The notes under the pieces: model-generated
What the model saw: only the letters and a program-made list of their open reading frames with translations
Told to the model about the DNA's origin: nothing
The model's database searches: none
In this document: positions 1 to 9,300 of the stretch, one piece after another
Position numbering within the stretch: the stretch's first letter is position 1
Layout of the letters: each line of letters opens with the position of its first letter
Translations under genes and position numbers: made by a program
Assembly: GCF_020010925.1 (NCBI RefSeq)
Contig: NZ_JAGJBZ010000001.1
Coordinates: forward strand, 2,896,001 to 2,960,000
Reading direction: 5' to 3'
Source of the DNA: Streptomyces griseiscabiei
Lineage (GTDB): Bacteria > Actinomycetota > Actinomycetes > Streptomycetales > Streptomycetaceae
Length of the DNA: 64,000 nucleotides

Positions 1-304
1 AGAACAGCATGTGGCCGAAGCCGCGGTTGTGGTGGCCGTGGCCCCCGTGGTGGCCTCCGTGATGACCGCCGTGCGGGGCGCCCCAGGCCGGGGCGTTGTG
101 GCCGCCGCCCGCCGGGTACTGCGGAGCGGCCGGCGGCGGGGGAACGCCCGGGCCGCCCGCCCACTGGCCCTCGAGGCGGGTCAGCGCCTCCAGCTCGCCG
201 TAGTCGAGGAATATCCCGCGGCATCCGCTGCACTGCTCGATCTGGACGCCATTGCGGTTGTAGGTGTGCATCGGCGCATGGCACTTCGGACACTGCATGT
301 GCAT
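1..304 (-). CDS. Zinc-ribbon (zf-TFIIB type) protein, C-terminus cut by window edge
   Basis: About 101 residues are visible, running off the left edge. The protein opens MHMQCPKCHAPMHTYN and continues with IEQCSGCRGIFLDYGELEAL, giving the CPxC...CSGC four-cysteine zinc ribbon typical of the zf-TFIIB family. The remainder is Pro/Gly-rich followed by a His/Gly repeat tract (GAPHGGHHGGHHGGHGHHNRG), which could bind metal. Two in-frame ATGs (304 and 298) are possible; GAGGAG lies about 12 nt before 304. Members of this family are small cytosolic proteins of unknown function; no specific role can be assigned. Confidence 0.75.
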   Translation of the reverse strand, partial: MHMQCPKCHAPMHTYNRNGVQIEQCSGCRGIFLDYGELEALTRLEGQWAGGPGVPPPPAAPQYPAGGGHNAPAWGAPHGGHHGGHHGGHGHHNRGFGHMLF

Positions 305-385
305 GGTTCGGCTCAACTCCTCGCCGTTCGGTCCTGCTTCGCGTTACGCCAGGACAGACACTGTCCGGCTGCGGTCGGTTGCACC

Positions 386-1336
386 CTACTTCGGGAAAGG
401 CTCCACCAACTCCGGCGGGATGCCTCCCATTCGGTCACATGCGTCCACAACGGACTGCTGCGCCTCGTCGAGGGGGTGTCCGGCGGTGGTGGACTTCGCG
501 ACCGCCAGGGCCGCGGTCTGCACGGTGAGCGCGCGGGCCGGTACGTCCAGTGACGGCCAGGGGTCGCCGTCGGCGGCGACCGCGGGGCCGCCGGCCCGCC
601 GGTACGCGGTGAGGAAGCGGGTCCACTCCTCTGGGTGGAGCAGGCCGCAGGCGTACCAGGCGGCGGGGCGGGCGAGGTCCCAGGCGGGGACGCCCACCCC
701 GAGGTCGTCGACGTCGATGAGGCGCCAGGGGCCGGTGGTGGCGGGGTGGCGGACGAGCTGGCCGAGGTGCAGATCGCCGTGGCAGAGGGCGGTCGTGTCG
801 GGCATGGGGGTCTCGGACCTGGCCCAGGCGGGGAGGGTGCGCCAGGCGCGGAGGATCGAGGCCGTGGCGGGGTGGTCGGGTGCCGCGGCTTCGAGGCGGG
901 CGACAGCCCGGGCGGCCTTGGCCGGGCCGCGCATGGGCGCCAGCCCCGGGGGCGGGGCCTGGCGGTGGAGACGGGCCAGGAGGGTGGCGGTCTCCTCCCA
1001 GGGGGCGGCCTCCGGGGTGTCGGGGTCGACCGGGGTGCCGTACGGCCAGCATGTGACGAGGCGGCCGTGGAGGAGGGCGGGCGTGGTGTCGAGGGGCGCC
1101 AGGAGGATCTCGGGGTGGGAGGCGGCGACGGTCAGGCGGAGTGCCAGCCGGGTGGGGTCCGTGCCGGGGGCGTGAGCCTTGGCGACCGTGTCCGCGTGGC
1201 GGACGACCGTGCCGTCGGCGCGTTCCGCGAGGACCGTGTCCGGGTGCGAGCAGGGGGCGGACTCGGGGTGGGCCGTGCCGCGCAGCTTCGCCCTGAGGGC
1301 GGGGAGTACGGAGGGGTCCGTGCCGGTGGTGGTCAT
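386..1336 (-). CDS. Aminoglycoside phosphotransferase (APH)-fold kinase-like protein
   Basis: A 316-residue protein beginning MTTTGTDPSVLPALRAKLRG. The C-terminal half carries the APH/choline-kinase catalytic loop LCHGDLHLGQLV (HGDxHxxN-like, with Gln in place of the usual Asn) and the metal-binding IDVDDLGVGVPAWDLA segment. The longer open frame to 1441 is not convincing; ATG at 1336 has a run of G residues (GCGGGGGGACCC) at RBS distance. The family phosphorylates small hydroxylated substrates; this one is chromosomal and core-like, so true antibiotic resistance should not be assumed. It is monocistronic on the minus strand. Confidence 0.8.
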   Translation of the reverse strand: MTTTGTDPSVLPALRAKLRGTAHPESAPCSHPDTVLAERADGTVVRHADTVAKAHAPGTDPTRLALRLTVAASHPEILLAPLDTTPALLHGRLVTCWPYGTPVDPDTPEAAPWEETATLLARLHRQAPPPGLAPMRGPAKAARAVARLEAAAPDHPATASILRAWRTLPAWARSETPMPDTTALCHGDLHLGQLVRHPATTGPWRLIDVDDLGVGVPAWDLARPAAWYACGLLHPEEWTRFLTAYRRAGGPAVAADGDPWPSLDVPARALTVQTAALAVAKSTTAGHPLDEAQQSVVDACDRMGGIPPELVEPFPK

Positions 1337-1430
1337 GGGTCCCCCCGCATGCTGCGTCGTCGTACGGCCGCTGTCGTACGGCGCCGGAGCCGAGCCTACG
1401 TTTCGGGTGCGCCATGCGCCGCCCCTCCCC

Positions 1431-1460
1431 CATCGCCCCATCGCCCCATCGCCCCATCGG
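1431..1460. repeat. 8-bp microsatellite (CATCGCCC, 3.75 units)
   Basis: Three perfect tandem CATCGCCC units followed by a partial fourth, in the promoter-side leader of the APH-fold gene on the minus strand. It may be slippage-prone; no function is visible. Confidence 0.8.
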
Positions 1461-1510
1461 CACGGTGGCCCGCAGTTCGCGACGCGGGGAGTGGGGCTCG
1501 GGAAAAGACA

Positions 1511-1542
1511 ACGCCCGCGCAGCTCCCCAGCTGCGCGGGCGT
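1511..1542. terminator. Perfect 14-bp hairpin terminator
   Basis: ACGCCCGCGCAGCT, loop CCCC, then its exact complement. A T-rich run (TTATTTG) follows on the plus strand and TTGTCTTTTCC on the minus strand, so it can work in both directions. On the minus strand it lies downstream of the small membrane-protein gene (ends 1633). Confidence 0.8.
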
Positions 1543-1632
1543 TTATTTGCCGTCCGCCGCACCCCCGTCCCCACGGGGTTTCATGGATGGATGTCCCCGC
1601 CCGGACCGCTCTTCCGGGCCTGGGGTCGCCGC

Positions 1633-1833
1633 TCAGCGCCCCAGCATCACACCCACGGACGACGCCTGTGTGACCACTGCTTCCCAGCCGCCGAAGGCGT
1701 ACACGAGCAGGGCCGCCAGAGGGAGGACCATCGCGGTCGCCACCAAGGGGTGGCGACGACCCGGACGGCGGTCGGCGGTGAACGTCCTGCGCTCCCGTGT
1801 GCGGATCGCGGTCCGCGGTGCCGTGTGGGCCAT
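1633..1833 (-). CDS. Small single-pass membrane protein
   Basis: A 66-residue protein, MAHTAPRTAIRTRERR at the N-terminus, with a basic cytoplasmic segment rich in Arg and one hydrophobic helix (LVATAMVLPLAALLVYAFGGW, about residues 35-55) and a short tail. The start at 1833 is chosen because AGGAGG sits 4 nt before the ATG, whereas longer frames lack an RBS. No family recognised. It stands alone, followed by a strong terminator at 1511-1542. Confidence 0.65.
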   Translation of the reverse strand: MAHTAPRTAIRTRERRTFTADRRPGRRHPLVATAMVLPLAALLVYAFGGWEAVVTQASSVGVMLGR

Positions 1834-2099
1834 GGTCCCTCCTCTGACCTTCTGTCGGTCTTGTGTTGTGGTTGGCAGCGGCGGGTGCCTGACCTCGGGG
1901 GACGAGTGCTGCACCCGCCGCTTGACCTCAAATCTAGGCGCGCGGCGGGTGCGGGTCGTCATGCCCTCGTACCGATTGGCGGGCCTCCCGGAGGATGAGC
2001 GATGACCTGCGGTGTACTCCCCAGGGTGGAGACGAGGTCCTAGGTCTCGGGGTCTTCCCGGAAGGGACGCCCGGTCTGCCCCTTCTGTTACGCGATCCG

Positions 2100-2339
2100 T
2101 TACGCGCCGCGCTCCGAGTCGGCCTCTCGGGGCACCGGCTGTTCGACGAGGGCCAGGACCCTGTTCGCCATGAACCTGGCCGTCCGCACCACCGTGCCGC
2201 TGCGGGTGACTTCGCTCACTTCCACGACACCTCGGCGTACCGCGGTCTCCACCCGTCGGCCCGCCCTGCTCGCGATCACCTCGTACGTCCGTGTTGTGTC
2301 CCCGGCGTCCACGACTATCTCCACACGGTCACCCTTCAC
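2100..2339 (-). CDS. Small conserved-looking hypothetical protein (79 aa)
   Basis: The GTG at 2339 is preceded by AAGGGGG at about 9 nt. The protein (start KGDRVEIVVDAGDTTRTYEV) is a compact beta-rich polypeptide with repeated Val/Arg strands (RAGRRVETAVRRGVVEVSEVTRSG) and no cysteine or membrane segment. It is divergent from the Ser/Thr kinase gene that follows, with about 200 bp between. No function can be given; a longer in-frame extension to 2453 exists but lacks an RBS. Confidence 0.6.
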   Translation of the reverse strand: MKGDRVEIVVDAGDTTRTYEVIASRAGRRVETAVRRGVVEVSEVTRSGTVVRTARFMANRVLALVEQPVPREADSERGA

Positions 2340-2535
2340 GGGTTCAATCCCCCTTCTGTGGCGGGTGGTTGGGATCACAGGCAGCCCAACACCGGCCCGA
2401 ACTCCTGTTCCCTGACCACCCTTCAAGTTTCCCACCCGGCACTGACAATCCATCGAGTCGTGAGGGCGCGGCCTCTGCGCGCCCCCGGCCGCGGAAACGT
2501 AAGCTGTGGCTCGTCAGACGGAACGGGCAGCGGGG

Positions 2536-3870
2536 ATGGACATGGCGATGATGCGCCTGAGGCGCGAGGACCCGCGCGTCGTCGGCTCGTTCAGGATCCA
2601 CAGACGGCTCGGCGCGGGCGGAATGGGCGTCGTCTACCTGGGCTCCGACCGGCGCGGACAGCGTGTCGCGCTCAAGGTGATCCGGCCGGATCTGGCGGAG
2701 GATCAGGAGTTCCGGTCGCGGTTCGCGCGAGAGGTGTCCGCGGCGCGGCGGATCAGGGGCGGGTGCACCGCCCGGCTGGTCGCCGCCGATCTGGAGGCGG
2801 ACCGTCCGTGGTTCGCCACGCAGTACGTTCCGGGGCCCTCGCTGCACGACAAGATCGCCGAGGAAGGACCCATGACGGCCGCCGACGTGGCCGCCGTCGG
2901 TGCCGCGCTCTCCGAGGGGCTCGTGGCGGTGCACGAGGCCGGTGTCGTACACCGGGATCTGAAGCCGTCCAACATCCTGCTGTCCCCGAAGGGGCCGCGG
3001 ATCATCGACTTCGGTATCGCGTGGGCGACCGGGGCCTCGACCCTGACCCATGTCGGTACGGCCGTGGGCTCGCCCGGCTTCCTCGCGCCCGAACAGGTGC
3101 GCGGGGCCGCCGTCACCCCGGCCACCGACGTCTTCTCCCTCGGCGCCACGCTCGCCTACGCGGCCACCTCCGACTCGCCCTTCGGACACGGCAGTTCGGA
3201 GGTCATGCTCTACCGGGTGGTGCACGAGGAGCCGCAGCTGCGCGGGGTGCCCGACGCGCTGGCCCCCCTGGTGCGGGCCTGTCTGGCGAAGGACCCGGAG
3301 GAGCGGCCCAGCACGCTGCAACTGTCGCTGCGGCTCAAGGAGATCGCCGCGCGTGAGGCGCAGGGGATGGCGGATGTACGGCCCCCCGCGCCGCGTACGG
3401 ATCCGGACCGGCCCTCGGGGCGGCTCGCGGAGCAGTACGTGGAGCAGCGCACGTTGCGGCAGCCGCCGGAGACCCGCAGGACACAGCCGGGGCAGTCCGG
3501 GGCGCCCGGCACACCGGCGCCCCGGAACGGTTCCCGCACCGGCGGCGGTTCACGGACCGCGGGCGGATCACGTACGGGTGGCGGGTCGCGGCCGGGGGCC
3601 CGGCCCGTGCCGTCGCGCAACACCACCGGGTCCGGGAAGCGGCCCGCTCCGCGCAGTGGGGCGGGGCGGCCGGGGCCGCGGAACACGGGGACCGGGCGGC
3701 GGCCCGCCAATCCTCGGCTGCTGCGGCAGCGGATCTTCGTGTTCGTGGTGGTGACCCTGCTGGCGGCGATCGGGATCGCCACGGCGCAGGGGTGCCAGGG
3801 GCCGTCCCGGGGGCTGGGCGGGGACGGCCTCCGACCCGAGTGGACGATCGTGGAGTCGGGCGGCAGTTGA
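2536..3870 (+). CDS. Membrane-anchored Ser/Thr protein kinase (PASTA-less)
   Basis: Hanks-type kinase of about 444 residues. Visible motifs are the glycine loop GAGGMGVVYLG (about 26-36), the lysine in ALKVI (about 47), the catalytic loop HRDLKPSN (Asp about 141) and the DFG triplet (about 158-160), followed by VGSPGFLAPEQ. Beyond residue 285 comes a ~120-residue Pro/Gly/Arg/Thr-rich linker with GGGSRTGGGSR-type repeats, then one transmembrane helix (IFVFVVVTLLAAIGIA, about 400-418) and a short extracellular tail with no PASTA or other sensor domain. Start is uncertain: GTG 2506, ATG 2536 and ATG 2542 are all in frame; the GCGGGGA before 2542 favours the ATG pair. Confidence 0.88.
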   Translation: MDMAMMRLRREDPRVVGSFRIHRRLGAGGMGVVYLGSDRRGQRVALKVIRPDLAEDQEFRSRFAREVSAARRIRGGCTARLVAADLEADRPWFATQYVPGPSLHDKIAEEGPMTAADVAAVGAALSEGLVAVHEAGVVHRDLKPSNILLSPKGPRIIDFGIAWATGASTLTHVGTAVGSPGFLAPEQVRGAAVTPATDVFSLGATLAYAATSDSPFGHGSSEVMLYRVVHEEPQLRGVPDALAPLVRACLAKDPEERPSTLQLSLRLKEIAAREAQGMADVRPPAPRTDPDRPSGRLAEQYVEQRTLRQPPETRRTQPGQSGAPGTPAPRNGSRTGGGSRTAGGSRTGGGSRPGARPVPSRNTTGSGKRPAPRSGAGRPGPRNTGTGRRPANPRLLRQRIFVFVVVTLLAAIGIATAQGCQGPSRGLGGDGLRPEWTIVESGGS

Positions 3871-3945
3871 GGGGGTGCTCCGGGCAGCGCAAAGGCAGGG
3901 CTCGGGCCTGCCGCTCGTCTGCTCGCCGCGGAGACGTGGGGGCTT

Positions 3946-3980
3946 GTCGCGCAGTTCCCCGCGCCCCCCTACGGGGCGCG
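3946..3980. repeat. Interspersed intergenic repeat with terminator-like hairpin
   Basis: Contains GTCGCGCAGTTCCCCGCGCC, recurring at several places in this window, merged with an 8-bp GC hairpin (3960-3980, arms CGCGCCCC/GGGGCGCG). It sits between the convergent kinase and methyltransferase genes, where a bidirectional terminator is expected. Confidence 0.75.
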
Positions 3981-4001
3981 CCGTTTCCGGGACGCGTCGG
4001 C

Positions 4002-4820
4002 TTACTGGGCCGGGCGGCCCGTCGCCACCGCGTAGAAGGCGACCGCCGCCGCCGCGCCCACGTTGAGGGAGTCGACTCCGTGGGCCATGGGGATGCGGAC
4101 CCATTCATCGGCGGACATCAGGGCCTTGGTGGAGAGGCCGTCGCCCTCCGCGCCGAGCATCAGGGCGACGCGGTCCATCCGGTGCGGGGCGGCCTCGTCC
4201 AGTGACCTGGCCTTCTCGTCCGGGGTGAGGGCGAGCAGGGTGAAGCCGGCGTCACGGACCGCGTCGAGGCCCTTGGGCCAGGCGTCGAGACGGGCGTACG
4301 GAACGGAGAAGACGGCGCCCATGGAGACCTTGACGCTCCGGCGGTAGAGCGGGTCGGCGCAGTCCGGGGAGAGCAGGACCGCGTCCATGCCGAGGGCGGC
4401 GGCCGAACGGAAGATCGCGCCGATGTTGGTGTGGTCGTTGACCGACTCCATGATCACCACCCGGCGGGCGGCACCCAGGAGTTGGTCGGCCGTCGGGAGG
4501 GGCCTGCGCTGCATGGAGGCGAGGGCGCCCCGGTGCACGTGGTAGCCGGTGACCCGTTCGGCCAGCTCGGGGCTGACCGCGTAGACGGGGGCCGGCAGTT
4601 CGTCGATGACATCGCGCATGACGTCGACCCACTTGGCGGAGAGCAGCATCGAGCGCATCTCGTAGCCGGCTTCCTTGGCCCGTCTGATGACCTTCTCGCC
4701 CTCGGCGATGAACAGGCCCTCGGCGGGTTCGCGCCGTCGGCGCAGCTCCACGTCGGTCAGGCCGGTGTAGTCGCGCAGGCGCGGGTCGTCGGGGTCCTCA
4801 ACGGTGATGAGATCGGCCAC
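4002..4820 (-). CDS. SpoU/TrmH-family RNA 2'-O-methyltransferase
   Basis: 272 residues. The N-terminal ~100 residues form a substrate-binding region (GLFIAEGEKVIRRAKEAG), followed by the knotted SPOUT domain with all three signature motifs: NDHTNIGAIFRSAAALG, LMLGAEGDGLS and VRIPMAHGVDSLNVGAAAAV. The family methylates the 2'-OH of rRNA or tRNA riboses with SAM; the target nucleotide cannot be read from sequence. It starts at 4820 (MADLITVEDPDDPRL) and lies 107 bp downstream of cobA on the same strand, so may be read from the cobalamin genes, though nothing links it to B12. Confidence 0.92.
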   Translation of the reverse strand: MADLITVEDPDDPRLRDYTGLTDVELRRRREPAEGLFIAEGEKVIRRAKEAGYEMRSMLLSAKWVDVMRDVIDELPAPVYAVSPELAERVTGYHVHRGALASMQRRPLPTADQLLGAARRVVIMESVNDHTNIGAIFRSAAALGMDAVLLSPDCADPLYRRSVKVSMGAVFSVPYARLDAWPKGLDAVRDAGFTLLALTPDEKARSLDEAAPHRMDRVALMLGAEGDGLSTKALMSADEWVRIPMAHGVDSLNVGAAAAVAFYAVATGRPAQ

Positions 4821-4927
4821 AGGGTGATACTGCCTTGTCCTGGGTGTGGTGCCAACGGCTTGGGACGGGTTGGGTTACCGGTGGTTACGGTTCCGCTCCG
4901 CTACGGTCCGGGATCGTCTCCCGGGGA

Positions 4928-6160
4928 TCACACGTCCGTCCCGGGCCCCACCTTCACGACCTCGCCGACGACGATCACCGCCGGCGGCTTGACCTCGCGC
5001 GTGCGCACGGTCTCGGCGACGGTGGCGAGGGTCGCGTCGACCCGGCGCTGCGCGGCCGTGGTGCCCTCCTGGATCAGGGCGACCGGGGTGTCCGGGGACT
5101 TGCCGCCGGCCACCAGCGCCTCGGCGATCCGGCCGATCTTGTCGACACCCATCAGGATCACCAGGGTGCCGGTGAGCCGGGCGAGGGCGGGCCAGTCGAC
5201 CAGGGAACGCTCGTCGTCGGGGGCCACATGGCCGCTGACCACGGTGAACTCATGGGCCACCCCCCGGTGGGTGACCGGGATACCGGCCGCGCTCGGGACC
5301 GAGATCGAGCTGGAGATGCCGGGGACGACCGTGCAGGGGATGCCCGCCTCCGCGAGGGCCTGCAGTTCCTCCATGCCGCGGCCGAAGACGTACGGGTCGC
5401 CGCCCTTGAGGCGGACGACCGACTTGCCCTGCTTGGCGTGCTCGATCAGCGCGTTGTTGATCGCCTCCTGGGCCATGAAACGGCCGTACGGGATCTTCGC
5501 CGCGTCGATCACCTCGACGTGCGGCGGGAGTTCGGCGAGCAGGTCGCGCGGGCCGAGGCGGTCGGCGATGACGACATCGGCCTCGGCGAGGAGACGGCGG
5601 CCGCGCACGGTGATCAGGTCCGGGTCGCCGGGGCCGCCGCCGACGAGGGCGACACCGGGGGCGCGGGTGCGGTGGTGGGGGGCGACGAGGGTGCCGTCGC
5701 GCAGGCCCTCGACGACCGCGTCCCGGATGGCGGCGGTGTGGCGGGGGTCGCGGCCCTCGGCGCGGGCGGTCAGGACCGCGACCGTGACGCCCTCGCTGTG
5801 GCCGGTCGCCGGGGTCCAGGCGGTGGCCTCCTCCGCGTTGTCGGAGCGGACGCACCAGATGCGGTGGCGCTCCGCCTCGGCGGAGGCGCGGGCGTTGGCC
5901 TCCGGGTCGCCGGTGGCGATGAGGACGTACCAGGCCTCGGCGAGGTCGCCCTCCGCGTAGCGGCGCCGCTCCCAGGTCAGCTCGCCCGCGTCCACCATCG
6001 CCTCCACGGACGGGGTCGCCGACGGGGAGACGAGGACGATGGCGGCGCCGGCCGCGATGAGGGCGGGGAGGCGGCGCTGGGCGACCTGGCCGCCGCCGAT
6101 GACGACCACTCGGCGGCCGTTGAGGCGGAGGCCTACGGGGTAGGCGGGGTGTTCGGCCAT
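4928..6160 (-). CDS. cobA: Uroporphyrinogen-III C-methyltransferase fused to precorrin-2 dehydrogenase domain
   Basis: 410 residues. The N-terminal ~150 residues are a CysG/Met8-type NAD-binding module (RVVVIGGGQVAQRRLPALIAAGA), which dehydrogenates precorrin-2; residues ~165-405 are the SAM uroporphyrinogen methyltransferase with VALVGGGPGDPDLITVRG, VVRLKGGDPYVFGRG and VVPGISSSISVP. The fusion can therefore make precorrin-2 for B12 and sirohydrochlorin for siroheme. The ferrochelatase function of full CysG is not evident. Start at 6160 (MAEHPAYPVGL) has GAGGAG about 12 nt upstream; the longer frame adds a poor Arg/Ser-rich stretch. It lies just downstream of cobT. Confidence 0.92.
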   Translation of the reverse strand: MAEHPAYPVGLRLNGRRVVVIGGGQVAQRRLPALIAAGAAIVLVSPSATPSVEAMVDAGELTWERRRYAEGDLAEAWYVLIATGDPEANARASAEAERHRIWCVRSDNAEEATAWTPATGHSEGVTVAVLTARAEGRDPRHTAAIRDAVVEGLRDGTLVAPHHRTRAPGVALVGGGPGDPDLITVRGRRLLAEADVVIADRLGPRDLLAELPPHVEVIDAAKIPYGRFMAQEAINNALIEHAKQGKSVVRLKGGDPYVFGRGMEELQALAEAGIPCTVVPGISSSISVPSAAGIPVTHRGVAHEFTVVSGHVAPDDERSLVDWPALARLTGTLVILMGVDKIGRIAEALVAGGKSPDTPVALIQEGTTAAQRRVDATLATVAETVRTREVKPPAVIVVGEVVKVGPGTDV

Positions 6161-6328
6161 GAGGGTGCGGCTCCTCGGGCTGGCGGCGGTGCGGTGGGGG
6201 CGCTGCGGCATTGGAGCGGACCCTGACGTGCGGATTCTAAGGGGCGGGCGGGGGCGCGGCTCAGCAGGTGTGCCGGCTGAGCACCCTTGCCGAGTGCCGA
6301 CCGGTGAGGGCCGGCCCCGCCCTCCCCC

Positions 6329-9300
6329 CTACTTCTCGGTGACCCCCGCCGAGTCGAACGTCGCCACCTCGTGCATCGCTCTGGCCGCGCTCTGCACGAC
6401 CGGGAGCGCGAGGAGGGCGCCCGTGCCCTCGCCGAGGCGGAGATCGAGGTCGACCAGGGGGCGCAGGCCCAGCTTCTGGAGAGCCGCGACATGGCCCGGC
6501 TCGGCGCTGCGGTGGCCCGCGATGCAGGCGGCGAGGACCTCGGGGGCGATGGCGCGGGCCACCAGGGCGGCGGCGCCGGCGCTGACGCCGTCGAGGATCA
6601 CCGGCGTACGCAGGGAGGCGCCGCCGAGGAGGAGGCCGACGATGGCGGCGTGTTCGAAGCCGCCGATCGCCGCCAGGACACCGATGGGGTCCGCCGGGTC
6701 CGGCTGGTGCAGCTCGATGGCACGGCGGACGACCTCGGTCTTGCGGGCGAGGGTCTCGTCGTTGATGCCGGTGCCGCGGCCGGTGACCTCGGTGGGGTCC
6801 GCGCCGGTGAAGACGGCGATCAGGGCGGCGGATGCCGTGGTGTTGGCGATGCCCATCTCGCCCGTGAGCAGGGCCTTGTTGCCGGCCGCGACGAGGTCGC
6901 GGGCCGTCTCGATGCCGACCTCGATGGCCTGCTTGGCCTCCTCGCGGGTCATCGCGGGACCGGTCGTCATGTCGGACGTACCGGCGCGGACCTTGCGCGG
7001 CAGCAGTCCCGGGGTGGCCGGGAGGTCGCTCGCCACGCCCACGTCCACGACGCAGACCTCGGCGCCCACCTGGGCGGCGAAGGCGTTGCAGACCGCTCCC
7101 CCGCCGAGGAAGTTGGCGACCATCTGGGCCGTCACCTCCTGCGGCCAGGGGGTGACGCCCTGGGCGTGGACGCCGTGGTCGCCCGCGAAGATCGCGACGG
7201 CCGCGGGCTCCGGGATCGGCGGCGGGCACTGGCGGGAGAGGCCGGAGAGCTGGGCGGAGATGATCTCCAGCATGCCGAGCGCGCCCGCCGGCTTGGTCAT
7301 GCGCTTCTGGCGTTCCCAGGCCTCGCCGAGCGCCTTGGCGTCCAGCGGGCGGATTCCGGCGACGGTCTCGGCGAGCAGGTCGTGCGGCTCGGCGCCGGGC
7401 AGGGCGCGGCGGCCGTACGTCTCCTCGTGGACGACCCAGGACAGCGGGCGGCGCTTGGCCCAGCCCGCCTGCATCAGCTCGGGCTCCTCCGGGAACTCGT
7501 CCACATACCCGACGCACAGGTAGGCCACGACCTCCAGGTGCTCGGGCAGGCCGAGGGCGCGGACCATCTCGCGCTCGTCGAAGAAGCTGACCCAGCCGAC
7601 ACCGAGGCCCTCGGCGCGGGCCGCGAGCCAGAGGTTCTCGACCGCGAGCGCGGAGGAGTACGGGGCCATCTGCGGCTGGGTGTGGCGGCCCAGGGTGTGA
7701 CGGCCGCCGCGGGTCGGGTCGGCGGTGACGACGATGTTGACCGGGGTGTCGAGGATGGCCTCGATCTTCAGTTCCTTGAACTGCTTGGCCCGGCCCTTCG
7801 GCAGCGACTTCGCGTACGCCTCGCGCTGGCGCTGGGCCAGTTCGTGCATGGTGCGGCGGGTCTCGGCGGACCGGATGACGACGAAGTCCCAGGGCTGCGA
7901 GTGGCCGACGGAGGGTGCCGTGTGGGCTGCCTCCAGGACGCGGAGCAGCACGTCGTGCGGGATCGGGTCGCCGCGGAAGCCGTTGCGGATGTCGCGGCGC
8001 TCGCGCATGACCTTCAGGACGGCTTCGCGTTCGGCGTCGTCGTAGGCGGGTGCGGCGGGGCCGGTGGGCTGCCGGACCACGTCCGGTACGTCTTGCGGTG
8101 CGTCTTGCGTCACGCCGTCCGGTGCTTCGTCCGGTGCTCTTTCCGGTGCTTCTTCCGTCACCGCGTAGGGTACGTCGTCCGGGGCGGCCTCCGGTACGGC
8201 GTCCGTCGTGTCTCGCGCGTCTTCGGGTGCTTCTTCCACCGGGGCCGTGCTCTCTTCGGCTGCTGCTGTCGGTGCTGCTTCCACGTCGGCCGCGGTCCGC
8301 GCCGCCGCCTCGCCGTCCTCCTGGTCGGCGGCCCGGGTGTCCAGGTCCTCGGCGTTCTGGAGGACGTCCGGGTGCGCGTCGGCCGTCGCCGCGACCGGGT
8401 GCGGTACGACGATGGTCTCGGCCTCGGAGTCCCGGGGGGCGGGGACCGTGGCCACGCGCTCCCCTTCCGGCTCGGGGGCGTCCTCGGCCGCGGGGAACGC
8501 GGCGGCGGGTGCCGGCGAGTCGTCGACGGTCTCGGGCCCGCCCAGCGGTTGGTCCTCTGCGTCGGCCTCGGTCACGGGCTCCGCGAGCGGGGCGTCGGGG
8601 GTGTGCTCGGCCGGGGTCCGCACCACGGCGCCCTGGGGGGCGTCGATCCGGGAGGCCACCGGGACCTGGACCGGTGCCTCGGCCGCCGGGTCCGCGACGG
8701 GCGCGGAAGGGTCGGGCGAGGTCTCGTCGGCCGGTCGCTCGGTGGGCGCGGGTTCCGGAGCGGCCGTGCTGTCGGCCGACGGGTCCGGGGCGTTCGCCTC
8801 CGTGGTGCCGGGCCCTACCAGGGCGTCCAGGGCGGAGGGCGGCGTGGCTTCCGGGAGAGGGGCGGGGTCGGTGGCTTGCGGCGGCACGGCTTGGGGGTGG
8901 TCCGTGTTCGCGGTCTCGGTCGGGGCCTCGTTCGGAGACTCGTTCGAGCCGCCGTCCGGGGTCTCGTTCTGGACGTGAACCTGGTCCTGGTCCTGGCCCG
9001 AGTCCTGCTCCGGGTCCTGGTCCTGGTCCTCGACGAGCGCGATCGGCTCGGCGGCGCCCGGGTTCTGCGCGACGGGCTGGGGCTCCGGCTGGGCGGGGTC
9101 CAGCGGCGGGGGCTCCTCGGCCACCGCGTCCGCCTCCGTCACGGGGTCGGCCACGGGCTCGGGCTGCGTGGCCTCCTCCTGGGCCTCCGGCGTCGGTGCC
9201 TCGGCTGTCCCGGCCTCCGCCGGCTGGGGCTCCTCCTCCGTGACCGGGGCCTCGGCCGAGTGCTGGAGGTCCTGGGCGAGGGCGGCGTCCGGGGCCGGTG

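Noticed and set aside
386..1441. Aminoglycoside resistance gene
   Set aside because: Only the general APH fold motifs are present; surroundings are core chromosome and no mobile context is seen, so a resistance label is not justified.
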